DNA of 64,000 nt from Acidovorax benzenivorans (GTDB lineage Bacteria > Pseudomonadota > Gammaproteobacteria > Burkholderiales > Burkholderiaceae_C): contig NZ_JAPCKI010000002.1 in assembly GCF_028680575.1 (NCBI RefSeq), positions 372,001 to 436,000 on the forward strand, read 5' to 3'. Positions within the stretch are counted from its first letter, which is position 1, and the number at the start of each line of letters is the position of its first letter. Positions 27,441 to 37,183 of the stretch are shown in pieces. A program made the translations under genes and the position numbers. The notes under the pieces are model-generated. The model was not told the origin of the DNA, made no database searches, and worked only from the letters and a program-made list of their open reading frames with translations.

Positions 27441-28340
27441 ATGAAGAAACATTTGCTCGCGGTTGCCGTGACCGCCTTGGCTGCAGGCAGCGTATTTGCC
27501 CAGGCCAATGACACTTTGGCCAAGATCAAGGCCTCCGGCAGCGTGACGCTGGGCGTGCGCGAGTCTTCGGGTCTTTCGTACACGCTGGGCAACGGCAAGT
27601 ACGTGGGTTTCCACACCGAAATGGGCGAAATCGTTCTGCACGACATCCAGAAGCAACTGGGCCTGCCCAAGCTGGATATCAAGTACCAGCCCGTGACCTC
27701 GCAAAACCGCATCCCCCTGGTGACCAACGGCACCGTGGATCTGGAGTGCGGCTCCACCACCAACAACGCCGCTCGCCAAAAGGACGTGGCGTTTGCCGTG
27801 ACCACCTATGTGGAAGAAGTGCGCACCGTGGTGAAGGCCAACTCGGGCATCACCTCGATCAAGGACCTGAACGGCAAGACTGTGGCCACCACCACGGGCA
27901 CGACCTCGGTGCAGACCCTGCGCAAGCATGAACGTGCTGGCGGCATCGACTTCAAGGAAGTCTTTGGCAAGGACCACGCAGACAGCTTCCTGATGCTGGA
28001 AACCGGCCGCGCCGACGCCTTCGTGATGGACGGCTCCATCCTGGCGGCCAACGTCTCCAAGTCCAAGAACCCAGCCGACTACAAGATCGTGGGCGAAGTG
28101 TTGTCGGTGGAACCCATCGCCTGCATGCTGCGCAAGGATGACGCTGGTTTCAAGAAGGCTGTAGACGACAGCATCAAGCGCCAGATCGCTGACGGCTCGC
28201 TGGCCAAGCTGTACGACAAGTGGTTCATGCAACCCGTGCCACCGACCAACACCAAGATCGGCCTGCCGATGTCGGACGCCACCAAGGCAGCCTGGGCATC
28301 GCCTAACGACAAGCCCATGGAAGACTACGCCAAGAAGTAA
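27441..28340 (+). CDS. gltI: Glutamate/aspartate ABC transporter substrate-binding protein
   Basis: A 299-residue periplasmic binding protein with a clear signal peptide ending in FAQA. VDLECGSTTNNAARQKDV and DAFVMDGSILA are typical of GltI. GGAG lies 7 bases before the ATG. It precedes the gltJKL genes with a terminator-like hairpin in the gap. This is the usual way to make much more binding protein than membrane subunits. Confidence 0.92.
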   Translation: MKKHLLAVAVTALAAGSVFAQANDTLAKIKASGSVTLGVRESSGLSYTLGNGKYVGFHTEMGEIVLHDIQKQLGLPKLDIKYQPVTSQNRIPLVTNGTVDLECGSTTNNAARQKDVAFAVTTYVEEVRTVVKANSGITSIKDLNGKTVATTTGTTSVQTLRKHERAGGIDFKEVFGKDHADSFLMLETGRADAFVMDGSILAANVSKSKNPADYKIVGEVLSVEPIACMLRKDDAGFKKAVDDSIKRQIADGSLAKLYDKWFMQPVPPTNTKIGLPMSDATKAAWASPNDKPMEDYAKK

Positions 28341-28356
28341 TCTTCGCTGAGCTTGT

Positions 28357-28392
28357 GCCCCTTCGGCCAACCGGTTTGAAGGGGCTTTTTTG
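28357..28392 (+). terminator. Terminator or attenuator between gltI and gltJ
   Basis: The stem GCCCCTTC/GAAGGGGC (8 bp, 13-nt loop) is followed by a run of T, 17 nt after the gltI stop and 57 nt before gltJ. Partial read-through would give the unequal dosage expected for the transporter. Confidence 0.85.
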
Positions 28393-28448
28393 TTGGGGCA
28401 GCCAAGGGTGGCGCCCAACGCACAACCAAAAATTAAAGGGGTGCTCCT

Positions 28449-29207
28449 ATGAGTTGGGATTGGCAGGTGTTCTGCCAGGACACCATGGACCGGGATGTGG
28501 TGCAGGGCTGCTTTGGCAAGGGCGGCGATATCACGTACCTGGACTGGATGCTGTCGGCCTGGGGCTGGACGGTGTCCGTTTCGCTGCTGGCCTTGTTGCT
28601 GGCGCTTGTGTTAGGTTCATTCATCGGTACGCTGCGCACCTTGCAAGACCGCCCGATGATCGTTCGACTGGGCAATGCCTGGGTCGAGCTGTTTCGCAAT
28701 ATTCCGCTGCTGGTGCAAATTTTTCTGTGGTACCACGTGCTGCCGAGCCTGTTCCCTGTGCTCAGGGGCGTTCCAGGTTTTGCGCTGGTGGTGTTGGCGC
28801 TGGGCTTTTTCACCTCGGCACGTATTGCCGAGCAGGTGCGCTCGGGCATCCAGGCCCTGCCACGCGGCCAGCGGTATGCCGGTCTGGCCATGGGCTTCAC
28901 CACCTTCCAGACCTACCGCTATGTGCTGCTGCCCATGGCGTTTCGCATCATCATTCCGCCGCTGACCAGCGAGACGATGAACATCTTCAAGAACTCGTCC
29001 GTGGCGTTTGCCGTGTCGGTGGCCGAACTCACCATGTTTGCGATGCAGGCGCAGGAAGAAACCTCGCGCGGCATTGAGGTCTACCTGGCAGTGACCACGC
29101 TGTACATCATCTCGGCGTTTGCGATCAACCGCATCATGGCCTTCATTGAAAAGCGTGCACGCATCCCTGGCATGGTCGTGAGTGGCGCGGCCGGAGGGGG
29201 GCATTGA
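28449..29207 (+). CDS. gltJ: Glutamate/aspartate ABC transporter permease GltJ
   Basis: A 252-residue inner-membrane permease with five hydrophobic segments. The conserved permease motif ARIAEQVRSGIQALPRGQ near residue 125 and the ELFRNIPLLVQIF segment near 80 identify the polar amino acid family. The N-terminal WQVFCQDTMDRD region matches the GltJ group. It ends one base before the gltK start codon. Confidence 0.92.
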   Translation: MSWDWQVFCQDTMDRDVVQGCFGKGGDITYLDWMLSAWGWTVSVSLLALLLALVLGSFIGTLRTLQDRPMIVRLGNAWVELFRNIPLLVQIFLWYHVLPSLFPVLRGVPGFALVVLALGFFTSARIAEQVRSGIQALPRGQRYAGLAMGFTTFQTYRYVLLPMAFRIIIPPLTSETMNIFKNSSVAFAVSVAELTMFAMQAQEETSRGIEVYLAVTTLYIISAFAINRIMAFIEKRARIPGMVVSGAAGGGH

Positions 29208-29208
29208 T

Positions 29209-29874
29209 ATGAATCTCGATTTCTCCTTCTACAACTGGGACCTGATCTCCAACTTCGTGCTCAAGGGCCTGTACTTCAGTCTCTTGCTCACGCTGGTGGC
29301 CACCGTTGGGGGCGTGCTGTTTGGCACCGTGCTGGCGCTCATGCGCCTGTCGGGCAAGAAGTGGCTGGATGTGCCTGCCACCATCTATGTCAACGGCATG
29401 CGCTCCATTCCGCTGGTGATGGTGATCCTGTGGTTCTTCCTGCTGGTGCCTGCCATCATCGGGCGCCCCATCGGCGCGGAATTGTCGGCAGTCGTTACCT
29501 TCATCGCATTCGAGGCGGCGTACTTCAGCGAAATCATGCGCGCTGGTATCCAGTCCATCCCACGCGGCCAGGTGTATGCAGGCCAGGCGTTGGGCATGAC
29601 GTATGGTCAGAACATGAAGCTGGTGGTGCTGCCCCAGGCGTTCCGCAACATGCTGCCCGTGCTGCTCACCCAGACCATCATCCTGTTCCAGGACACGTCG
29701 CTGGTTTACGCCATTGGTGCCTACGACATGCTCAAGGGCTTTGAAGTGGCGGGCAAGAACTTTGGTCGTCCGATCGAGGCGTACCTGGCCGCTGCGGTTC
29801 TGTACTTCATCATGTGCTATGCGCTGTCCTGGGTGGTCAAGCGCCTGCACCAGAAGATCGCGATCATCCGCTGA
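29209..29874 (+). CDS. gltK: Glutamate/aspartate ABC transporter permease GltK
   Basis: A 221-residue permease partner of GltJ. It carries [20 protein letters not shown] near residue 105 and the [20 protein letters not shown] segment near 63. The ATG at 29209 follows the gltJ stop by one base, with GGAGG upstream inside gltJ, so translation is coupled. Confidence 0.92.
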   Translation: MNLDFSFYNWDLISNFVLKGLYFSLLLTLVATVGGVLFGTVLALMRLSGKKWLDVPATIYVNGMRSIPLVMVILWFFLLVPAIIGRPIGAELSAVVTFIAFEAAYFSEIMRAGIQSIPRGQVYAGQALGMTYGQNMKLVVLPQAFRNMLPVLLTQTIILFQDTSLVYAIGAYDMLKGFEVAGKNFGRPIEAYLAAAVLYFIMCYALSWVVKRLHQKIAIIR

Positions 29875-29914
29875 TCGAGGCTGGTGCAAAAGAGATTGGA
29901 TTGAGGAAAAAGAA

Positions 29915-30652
29915 ATGATCGAACTCAAAAACGTATCCAAGTGGTATGGCCCGGTGCAGGTGCTCAACGAGTGCTCGGCCACCATCAACAAGGGTGAAGT
30001 GGTCGTGGTCTGCGGCCCCTCGGGCTCGGGCAAGTCCACGCTCATCAAGACCATCAACGCGCTCGAACCCTTCCAGAAGGGCGAGATCACGGTCGATGGC
30101 GTGAAGCTGCATGACCCCAGCACCAACCTGCCCAAGCTGCGCAGTCGCGTGGGCATGGTGTTCCAGCACTTCGAGCTGTTCCCCCACCTGTCGGTGACGG
30201 ACAACCTGACCATCGCACAGATCAAGGTGCTGGGCCGCAGCACGGACGACGCCAAGAAGCGTGGCCTGAAGATGCTGGAGCGTGTGGGCCTGATCGCCCA
30301 CAAGGACAAGTTCCCCGGCCAGCTCTCGGGCGGCCAGCAGCAGCGTGTGGCCATTGCGCGTGCGTTGTCGATGGACCCCATCGTGATGCTGTTCGACGAA
30401 CCCACATCTGCGCTCGACCCTGAAATGGTCGGCGAAGTGCTGGACGTGATGGTGGGCCTGGCCAACGAAGGCATGACCATGATGTGCGTGACCCACGAAA
30501 TGGGCTTTGCCCGCAAGGTGAGCAACCGCGTGATCTTCATGGACGTGGGCGGCAAGATCCTGGAAGACTGCTCCAAGGACGACTTCTTCAACAACCCCGA
30601 CGCGCGCCAGTCCCGCACGAAGGACTTCCTCAACAAGATCCTGCAGCACTGA
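29915..30652 (+). CDS. gltL: Glutamate/aspartate ABC transporter ATP-binding protein GltL
   Basis: A 245-residue ATPase. Walker A is GPSGSGKST at 34-42, the signature is [15 protein letters not shown] and Walker B is [15 protein letters not shown]. It powers uptake through GltJ and GltK. A strong terminator follows its stop codon, which closes the operon. The start has GAGGAAAAAGAA before the ATG. Confidence 0.93.
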   Translation: MIELKNVSKWYGPVQVLNECSATINKGEVVVVCGPSGSGKSTLIKTINALEPFQKGEITVDGVKLHDPSTNLPKLRSRVGMVFQHFELFPHLSVTDNLTIAQIKVLGRSTDDAKKRGLKMLERVGLIAHKDKFPGQLSGGQQQRVAIARALSMDPIVMLFDEPTSALDPEMVGEVLDVMVGLANEGMTMMCVTHEMGFARKVSNRVIFMDVGGKILEDCSKDDFFNNPDARQSRTKDFLNKILQH

Positions 30653-30691
30653 ACGGTGCTTGCACCCCCGTGCCGCAAGGGTTTGGGGCTA

Positions 30692-30722
30692 CAAAAAAAG
30701 CGCTCTCCGGAGCGCTTTTTTC
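30692..30722. terminator. Bidirectional terminator after gltL
   Basis: The stem GCGCTC/GAGCGC around TCCG, with a run of A before and T after it, lies between the convergent gltL and RpiR-type genes. Confidence 0.9.
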
Positions 30723-30760
30723 ATGGAACCACCCAAGGCTGAACGTCTGCTGCGCGCAGG

Positions 30761-31681
30761 CTAGCGCTTGCTCCGCCGACCGGCTGGCGAGGGGCTTTCC
30801 ACGATGAGTTGTGACTCGAAATCTGTCCACAGGTCGTCGCGCCGCTTCAGTGCCTCGGACACCGCCTTGTGCCGCAGCTGGGCCACGGCCGACACCAGGG
30901 CGTTGCACAGGAAGAATGCGGCGGTGTATGAGTCGAATGGGGACGCGTTGGATGTGCGCACCTGCACGCGGTGGTGGGCCTGCGCTGCCAGTGGTGCTGC
31001 GGCACTGTCGGTGATGGCCAGCACCTGTGCGCCCGCGTCGCGAAAGCGCTGCGCCACTTTCACCGGCCCGCTGGCGTAGCGGCGAATGCTGAAGACCAGC
31101 AAGGCGTCCTCGGGCTGGATCCACAGCAGCTGGTCGGTAGCGTCCACGGCGCCAGCCCCCAGTTCGTGCACGCCGGGGCGGCACATGTTCAGGTGCAGGG
31201 CCAACCACGCGGCCACAGGGGCACTGTTGATCTGCGCCAGCACAAAGATGCGCCCCTTGCCCTGCGCGATGCGCGCCACCATGGCCTCGAACGCTGCCAT
31301 GTCCAGCCCGTCGCGGGTGGCGGTGAGGTTGTGCTGGTCGTGCAGCAGCGCATCGTCCACACACTGCTGCAGGCTGCGCCGGGTGCCGATGGTGACCGGC
31401 GCGCGTTGCCCAGCCGTTTGCAGCAGGGCCGTGACCTCGGCCCGCGCCTCGCGCTGCGCCTCGGCGTAGCTGCCGTAGCCCAGCTTGGCAAACAGCCGCA
31501 CCACGGTCGATGCGCTGGTGCCCGTGCGCGCTGCCAGGGCGGTGGCGGACTCCAACAGGGCATGGGGGTAGTCACGCCCCAGGGCCTCGGCCAGCGCCCG
31601 TTCGCTTGCGGTCAGGTCAGCGTCCTGGCGGGCCAGCCGTTCGGTCAGCAAGGCGCTGGACTTGTGCAATGATGATTTCAT
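30761..31681 (-). CDS. RpiR/MurR-family transcriptional regulator
   Basis: A 306-residue regulator with an N-terminal helix-turn-helix of the RpiR type (ALAARTGTSASTVVRLFAKL near residue 45). A C-terminal SIS domain follows, where ligands of sugar-phosphate type usually bind (IFVLAQINSAPVAA and DALLVFSIRRYASGP). It is divergent from the CPG2-type peptidase gene with 99 bp between the starts, so it probably controls that gene and perhaps the glt operon. The start at 31681 matches the family. An upstream extension would run into the divergent promoter. Confidence 0.87.
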   Translation of the reverse strand: MKSSLHKSSALLTERLARQDADLTASERALAEALGRDYPHALLESATALAARTGTSASTVVRLFAKLGYGSYAEAQREARAEVTALLQTAGQRAPVTIGTRRSLQQCVDDALLHDQHNLTATRDGLDMAAFEAMVARIAQGKGRIFVLAQINSAPVAAWLALHLNMCRPGVHELGAGAVDATDQLLWIQPEDALLVFSIRRYASGPVKVAQRFRDAGAQVLAITDSAAAPLAAQAHHRVQVRTSNASPFDSYTAAFFLCNALVSAVAQLRHKAVSEALKRRDDLWTDFESQLIVESPSPAGRRSKR

Positions 31682-31780
31682 AAAATTCTCATTCGTGCAA
31701 AATACGTTGCAAAACCCGGAGTCGCATGCAACACTGCGACCCAAATTTTGCCCCCACCCGGGCATTGCCCAAGGACAAAG

Positions 31781-32962
31781 ATGCTCAATACCCAGAACGA
31801 AAGCAAGTTGCCGGTGCATGCGCAGGTCTTAGACTGGCTGGCCAGGCAGCAGCAGGCCATGCAAGACCTGTTGCAAAAAGTGATCAATATCGAGAGCGGC
31901 AGTCGCAATGAGGCGGGCGTGACGGCCGTGGCCCATGCCCTGGCCGAACGATTGCTGGCTGTCGGTGTGCCGGTGCAGTTCGAGCCCGTGCCCGGCTATG
32001 GCGTGCTGCTGCACGCGCAGGTCAACCCGGCAGAGGGCACTGCAGCCGGTGGCGCGCCCATCATCCTCATGGGGCACATGGACACGGTGTTTCCTGAAGG
32101 CACCGTGGCCAAACGCCCCTACCGCGAAGAAGCCGGTCGCGCTTACGGCCCCGGCGTGGCCGACATGAAGTCGGGCCTGGTGCTCAACGTGTTTGTGGCC
32201 GAGGCGTTTGCGCGTTGCGGCGGGCTGAGCGCGCCGCTGCATCTGTTTTTCTCGTGCGACGAAGAGATCGGCTCACCCGCCACGCGCAACATCATCATGG
32301 ACCGTGTGCGCGGTGCACGCGCGGTGTTCAATGCCGAGCCTGGCCGCGTCAGCGGCAACGTGGTGACCAGCCGCAAGGGCTCGATGGTGGTGGAGTTTGA
32401 AGTGCAAGGCGTGGCCGCCCATGCGGGCATCAACCATGCGGCGGGTGCCAGCGCCATTGAGGCCCTGGCCCGCAAGACCCTGGCGCTGCATGCACTGACC
32501 GACCCGGCCACCGGCGTAACTGCCAACGTGGGCGTGGTGCATGGCGGCATCGTGCCCAACATGGTCGCCCCACATGCCAAGGCCGAGGTAGACCTGCGCT
32601 TCACCGCCGACACCGACCCCGATGAATTGCTGGAGCGCGTGCGCACCATCGTCGAAGAAGAATCCGTGCCCCGCACGCAGGGCCGCATCACCGTGGCCCG
32701 CCGCACCATGCCCATGAAGCCAACACCCGACGACCTGCTGGCGTTGTACCAGCAAGGCGCACGGTCGCTGGGCTTTGAGGTGCAGGGCGAGTTCACCGGC
32801 GGCGCGGCCGACAGCGGCCTCACCGCATCGGTGGGCGTGCCCACGCTGTGCGCCACGGGCCCCGTGGGCGGCCACCCGCACACCGAGCGCGAGTATTGCG
32901 AGCTGGCCACCTTTGTGCCACGGGCGCAAGCCGTGGCGCTGGCCGTGCTGGGCCTATCCTGA
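31781..32962 (+). CDS. M20 glutamate carboxypeptidase (CPG2-like)
   Basis: A 393-residue two-zinc peptidase that removes C-terminal glutamate from N-acyl or folate-like compounds. Metal ligands and the catalytic glutamate are in order: LMGHMDTVFPEG, YGPGVADMKSG, SCDEEIGS, FNAEPGR and GGHPHTEREYCEL. It has no signal peptide, so it acts in the cytoplasm, unlike the Pseudomonas enzyme CPG2. Its neighbours, a glutamate-type transporter and a Bug binding protein, fit a scavenging pathway that yields glutamate. AAGGA lies before the ATG. Confidence 0.88.
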   Translation: MLNTQNESKLPVHAQVLDWLARQQQAMQDLLQKVINIESGSRNEAGVTAVAHALAERLLAVGVPVQFEPVPGYGVLLHAQVNPAEGTAAGGAPIILMGHMDTVFPEGTVAKRPYREEAGRAYGPGVADMKSGLVLNVFVAEAFARCGGLSAPLHLFFSCDEEIGSPATRNIIMDRVRGARAVFNAEPGRVSGNVVTSRKGSMVVEFEVQGVAAHAGINHAAGASAIEALARKTLALHALTDPATGVTANVGVVHGGIVPNMVAPHAKAEVDLRFTADTDPDELLERVRTIVEEESVPRTQGRITVARRTMPMKPTPDDLLALYQQGARSLGFEVQGEFTGGAADSGLTASVGVPTLCATGPVGGHPHTEREYCELATFVPRAQAVALAVLGLS

Positions 32963-33013
32963 GCTGCAACTCCCTTTGATTCCCCATCCGTTTTTTTGAG
33001 CTTTCTGACTGCC

Positions 33014-34000
33014 ATGAACACACCTTCCCGCCGCAGCCTCCTTTCTACCGGTCTGGGCCTTGCAGGCCTGGCCGCGCTGCCCGCCCTGGCCCAGGACAAA
33101 TTCCCTTCGCGCCCGATCACGCTGGTGGTGCCGTTCCCGCCCGGCGGGTCGGTGGACATCATGGCGCGCCAGTATTCCGAGCCGCTGTCGCGCGTGCTGG
33201 GCGTGCCCATCGTGGTGGAAAACCGCGCGGGTGCCGGCGGCTCGGTGGGCGCGCAATATGTGGCGCGCGCCAAGGCCGACGGCTACACCCTGGTGGTGTC
33301 GTCGCAAAGCAGCCACCTGGCCAACCCGCTCACCCAGCCCAAGATCGGCTACGACCCCGTCAAGGACTTTGAAAACATCGCCATCCTGGGCCGCCAGCCC
33401 AACGCCCTGGTGGTGCACAGCAGCCTGCCTTTCAAGACCTTCAAGGAGTTCATCGACTACGCCAAGAAAAACCCCGGCAAGCTCAACTACGGCAGCGGTG
33501 GCGTGGGTAGCATGGGCCAGCTCAACGTGGAAATGCTCAAGGTGTCCACGGGCGTGTTCACCACGCACATTCCCTACCGTGGGGGCACGCCGCTGATCAC
33601 GGGCGTGCTGGGCAATGAGGTGCAGTTCATCCTCGACAACCTGGTCATCATGCTGCCGCACATCCAGGCGGGCAAGGTGCGCGCCCTGGCCGTGGCGGCC
33701 GACCAGCGCCTGCCGCAGCTGCCCGATGTGCCCACCATGGCCGAGGTGGGCCACCCCGAGCTCAACCTCACCTCGTGGACCGGCCTGGCCGCGCCTGCGG
33801 GCACGCCTGAAGCGGTGGTGCAGACGCTGTACAAAGCCGTGCGCCAGGTCGCCACATCGCCCGCCATGGTGACGAACCTCAAGGAGCGCGGCGTGATCGT
33901 GCCCGAAGAAATGCCGCCCGCAGCGTTCGAAAAGATGATGGCCGAGCGCCTGGTGAAGTTTGGCGATGTGGTGCGCAAGGCAGGCATTACCGCCGAATAA
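33014..34000 (+). CDS. Bug-family tripartite tricarboxylate transporter binding protein
   Basis: A 328-residue periplasmic protein. The N-terminus (SRRSLLSTGLGLAGLAAL) is a possible twin-arginine signal. The fold signature includes PITLVVPFPPGGSVDIMAR and VVENRAGAGGSVGAQYVA, as usual for Bug proteins. Orphan Bug proteins are very numerous in Burkholderiales and bind carboxylates or amides. No TctA/TctB membrane genes are nearby. It lies 51 bp after the carboxypeptidase on the same strand and may be its co-transcribed sensor or receptor. Confidence 0.88.
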   Translation: MNTPSRRSLLSTGLGLAGLAALPALAQDKFPSRPITLVVPFPPGGSVDIMARQYSEPLSRVLGVPIVVENRAGAGGSVGAQYVARAKADGYTLVVSSQSSHLANPLTQPKIGYDPVKDFENIAILGRQPNALVVHSSLPFKTFKEFIDYAKKNPGKLNYGSGGVGSMGQLNVEMLKVSTGVFTTHIPYRGGTPLITGVLGNEVQFILDNLVIMLPHIQAGKVRALAVAADQRLPQLPDVPTMAEVGHPELNLTSWTGLAAPAGTPEAVVQTLYKAVRQVATSPAMVTNLKERGVIVPEEMPPAAFEKMMAERLVKFGDVVRKAGITAE

Positions 34001-34020
34001 CGCGGTGTTGCTCTGAATTT

Positions 34021-34080
34021 TGAGTGTTTTTGGCCGCTAGCGCTTATTGAATATGCGCTAGTAGCTATCAAAACAATAGT
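34021..34080 (+). repeat. Dispersed repeat copy upstream of pyrC
   Basis: TTTTTGGCCGCTAGCGCTTA, a 7-bp stem CTAGCGC/GCGCTAG, and GTAGCTATCAAAACAATAG match the family. It fills most of the gap between the Bug gene and pyrC. Confidence 0.8.
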
Positions 34081-34098
34081 ATTGGAGCCGATGGGACA

Positions 34099-35172
34099 AT
34101 GCTGCCCATGACAGCCGCACCCCACCCCCCCCTCTCCGCCGACGGTTCCACCCTCACCATCACCCGTCCCGACGACTGGCACCTGCACGTGCGCGACGGT
34201 GAGCCCCTGCACACCGTCGTGCCCCACACCGCCGCCCAGTTTGGCCGCGCGATCATCATGCCCAACCTGCGCCCGCCCGTGACCACGGCCGAGCAGGCCC
34301 TGGCCTACAAACAGCGCATCCTGGCCGCCGTGCCCGCAGGCGTGAGCTTTGAGCCGCTGATGACGCTGTACCTCACCGACAACCTGCCACCCGAAGAAAT
34401 CGCACGGGCCAAAGCTGCAGGCGTGGTGGCCTGCAAGCTCTACCCCGCTGGCGCTACCACCAACAGCGATGCGGGCGTGACCGACCTGCGCAAGACCTAC
34501 AAGACGCTCGAAGCCATGCAGAAAGCAGGCATGCTGCTCTTGGTGCATGGCGAAGTCACCAGCAGCGACATCGACCTGTTCGACCGCGAGGCCGTGTTCA
34601 TCGAGCAGCAGCTCATCCCGCTGCGCCGCGACTTCCCCGAGCTGAAAATCGTCTTCGAGCACATCACCACCAAAGACGCCGCCGACTACGTGATGCAGGC
34701 CGACCGCTTCACCGCCGCCACCATCACCGCGCACCACCTGCTGTACAACCGCAACGCCATCTTTGTGGGCGGCGTGCGCCCCCACTACTACTGCCTGCCG
34801 GTGCTCAAGCGCGAAACGCACCGCGTGGCCCTGGTGCAAGCCGCCACCAGCGGCAGCAGCAAGTTCTTTTTGGGCACCGACAGCGCACCGCACCCCGCGC
34901 ACCTTAAAGAGCACGCCAGCGGCTGCGCAGGCTGCTATACGGCCCACGCCGCCATCGAGATGTATGCCGAGGCGTTCGACAACGCGGGTGCGCTCGATCA
35001 GCTCGAAGGCTTTGCCAGCTTTCACGGCCCCGACTTCTACAACCTGCCGCGCAACACCTGCACCATCACCCTGCGCCGCGAGTCGTGGACACCGCCCGAC
35101 AGCTTTGCGTTTGGCGAGGCCGAACTCAAGCCCCTGCGCGCCGGTGAAGCCCTGCCGTGGCGGCTGGTGTAA
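34099..35172 (+). CDS. pyrC: Dihydroorotase
   Basis: A 357-residue class II dihydroorotase of pyrimidine synthesis that closes carbamoyl-aspartate to dihydroorotate. Zinc-site residues are seen in [10 protein letters not shown] (H28, H30), the carboxylated lysine in [10 protein letters not shown] (K113), and further histidines in FEHITTKDA and [21 protein letters not shown] carries the catalytic aspartate. The start is ATG 34099 or ATG 34108. Its end overlaps the next gene by 16 bp. Confidence 0.94.
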   Translation: MLPMTAAPHPPLSADGSTLTITRPDDWHLHVRDGEPLHTVVPHTAAQFGRAIIMPNLRPPVTTAEQALAYKQRILAAVPAGVSFEPLMTLYLTDNLPPEEIARAKAAGVVACKLYPAGATTNSDAGVTDLRKTYKTLEAMQKAGMLLLVHGEVTSSDIDLFDREAVFIEQQLIPLRRDFPELKIVFEHITTKDAADYVMQADRFTAATITAHHLLYNRNAIFVGGVRPHYYCLPVLKRETHRVALVQAATSGSSKFFLGTDSAPHPAHLKEHASGCAGCYTAHAAIEMYAEAFDNAGALDQLEGFASFHGPDFYNLPRNTCTITLRRESWTPPDSFAFGEAELKPLRAGEALPWRLV

Positions 35173-35927
35173 GCCACGCCTTCGACGCCATCGACTGGAG
35201 CGCTCCCTGGCTGGCGCCGTGGTGCGGCCTGGGCCAAACCCTGGCCCAGCAGGTGCAGGGCGATCCGTCGGTGCACCGGGCGTTGCAGACCGCAGCGCCG
35301 CAGGGTGCTCCCGTGGTCTTTGTCCCCCAGTCCGAGCTGCCCGAAGGCACCGCCTACGAGCAGTACATCTGGGACACCCGCCGTGTGCCCACGCGCGACA
35401 ACCTGCACGACTTCTTCAATGGCCTGGTCTGGCTGCGGTTTCCGCACACCAAGCGGCGCCTGAACCAGCTGCAGGCCCAGGCCATCGCCGCCGATGGCGT
35501 GCAGGCCGTGCGCGGGCCGCTGCGCGATGCACTCACGGTGTTTGATGAAAACGGTGCGGTGCTGCAAGCCCCCGAGGCGTTGTGGGCGGCGCTGCGGGCG
35601 CGCGATTGGCAGGCGCTGTTTGTCGATTTGCGCCCGTTGTGGCGACAGGCCCGGCTGGTGCTGTTCGGCCACGCGCTGCTCGAAAAGCTGGTTATGCCTC
35701 GAAAACCCATGGTGGCGCATGTCTATCAAGCGCCATTGGCTATTGAATCAATAGCAATTCTGGATGCGTGGCTGGCCCAGGAGATTCAGCCGCAGCCATG
35801 GGCCACCAAGCCCTTCACCCCGCTGCCCGTGCTGGGCATCCCCGGCTGGTGGCCTGCCAACGAGGCGCCGGGCTTTTATGCCGACGCCCAGGTGTTCCGC
35901 CCGCCCCGGGCCGCTGCACCTGCGTAA
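35157..35927 (+). CDS. DUF3025 protein
   Basis: A 256-residue protein of unknown function found in many beta- and gammaproteobacteria. Family landmarks are [20 protein letters not shown] near residue 68 and [20 protein letters not shown] near 88. It probably starts at the GTG at 35157 inside pyrC, so it is translationally coupled to pyrimidine synthesis. No catalytic motif is evident. Residues about 190-203 ([13 protein letters not shown]) are encoded by a fragment of the dispersed repeat. Confidence 0.78.
   Translation: MAAGVSHAFDAIDWSAPWLAPWCGLGQTLAQQVQGDPSVHRALQTAAPQGAPVVFVPQSELPEGTAYEQYIWDTRRVPTRDNLHDFFNGLVWLRFPHTKRRLNQLQAQAIAADGVQAVRGPLRDALTVFDENGAVLQAPEALWAALRARDWQALFVDLRPLWRQARLVLFGHALLEKLVMPRKPMVAHVYQAPLAIESIAILDAWLAQEIQPQPWATKPFTPLPVLGIPGWWPANEAPGFYADAQVFRPPRAAAPA
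35727..35765 (+). repeat. Dispersed repeat fragment inside the DUF3025 gene
   Basis: TATCAAGCGCCATTGGCTAT followed by TGAATCAATAGCAATT closely follows the reverse complement of the copy at 43198-43252. It is read in frame and contributes about 13 residues. Confidence 0.65.
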
Positions 35928-36110
35928 TTCCCGTCAAGGCTTGTGTGATAAGGCCCTGGCGCGGGTTTGCACCTACCATAGCGCGATGCAATCGCGGCCA
36001 TGGGGCGGGTGCCGTTGCCACCAAGGGTGGCGGCGCTTGAAGCGCGGCCACCGACCCCCATCTGAGCCAGCAAACACTTGTTGTTGTTTACCCCACGGAG
36101 AAACCATTCC

Positions 36111-36989
36111 ATGAAGCGGATCCTTTTGTTTGTGATGACCAACCTGGCCGTCGTTGTCGTGCTGGGGGTGGTGGCCAGCCTGCTGGGCGTCAACCGCTAC
36201 CTCACGGCCAACGGGCTGAACCTGGGCGCACTGCTGGGCTTTGCGCTCATCATGGGCTTTGGCGGCGCGATCATCTCGCTGCTCATCAGCAAGCCCATGG
36301 CCAAGTGGACCTCGGGCGTGCGTGTGATCGACGGATCCGGCTCGCCCGACGAGCGCTGGATCGTCGAGACCGTGCGCAAGTTCGCCACCGAAGCCAAGAT
36401 CGGCATGCCCGAAGTCGGCATTTTTGAGGGCGACCCCAATGCGTTCGCCACGGGTGCGTTCAAGAACTCCGCGCTGGTGGCCGTGTCCACCGGCCTGCTG
36501 CAGGGCATGACACGCGATGAGGTCGAGGCCGTGATCGGCCACGAGGTGGCGCACATCGCCAATGGCGACATGGTCACCATGACGCTGATCCAGGGCGTGA
36601 TGAACACCTTTGTGGTGTTCCTGTCGCGCGTGATTGGCTACGCGGTCGATAGCTTCCTGCGCAAGAACGACGAGAACAGCTCGGGCCCCGGCATTGGCTA
36701 CTACGTGACCACCATCGTGCTCGACATCGTGCTGGGTTTTGTGGCCGCCATGATCGTGGCCTGGTTCAGCCGCCAGCGCGAGTTCCGTGCCGACGCGGGC
36801 GCGGCGCAACTGATGGGGCGTCGCCAGCCCATGATCAACGCGCTGGCCCGCCTGGGTGGCATGCACCCCGGCGAGCTGCCCAAGAGCGTGGCCGCCATGG
36901 GCATCGCCGGTGGCATTGGCAAGCTGTTCAGCACCCACCCTCCCATCGAAGAGCGCATTGCTGCGCTGCAGAACGCGCAGCAGCAATAA
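36111..36989 (+). CDS. htpX: Membrane protease HtpX
   Basis: A 292-residue M48B zinc protease that degrades damaged membrane proteins. Two hydrophobic segments lie near the N-terminus and two after the active site. The zinc motif is HEVAH at 144-148, with the third ligand in [10 protein letters not shown]. The ATG at 36111 has GGAG nearby. A strong terminator follows, so it is likely a single-gene transcript. The 183 bp before it hold no gene. Confidence 0.94.
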   Translation: MKRILLFVMTNLAVVVVLGVVASLLGVNRYLTANGLNLGALLGFALIMGFGGAIISLLISKPMAKWTSGVRVIDGSGSPDERWIVETVRKFATEAKIGMPEVGIFEGDPNAFATGAFKNSALVAVSTGLLQGMTRDEVEAVIGHEVAHIANGDMVTMTLIQGVMNTFVVFLSRVIGYAVDSFLRKNDENSSGPGIGYYVTTIVLDIVLGFVAAMIVAWFSRQREFRADAGAAQLMGRRQPMINALARLGGMHPGELPKSVAAMGIAGGIGKLFSTHPPIEERIAALQNAQQQ

Positions 36990-37023
36990 AGAGCGCCGGG
37001 CACAACGCCTTTCGGGCCCCCGA

Positions 37024-37057
37024 GGCCGCCACAGTCTGGCACTGTGGCGGCCTTTTT
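37024..37057 (+). terminator. Intrinsic terminator of htpX
   Basis: A perfect 12-bp stem GGCCGCCACAGT/ACTGTGGCGGCC with a 5-nt loop is followed by TTTTT, 35 nt after the htpX stop. Confidence 0.92.
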
Positions 37058-37183
37058 CGTTCCTGCGGTGCGTGGCGTGTTGTGGTGCGGCTCAAGAGTT
37101 TGTAACCTTTTGTCGATATAACTTCGACAGCCGCACCGGCGGGTGGTGCCGCGTTGCCCCTTTCATATTCCCGAGAACCTCCC

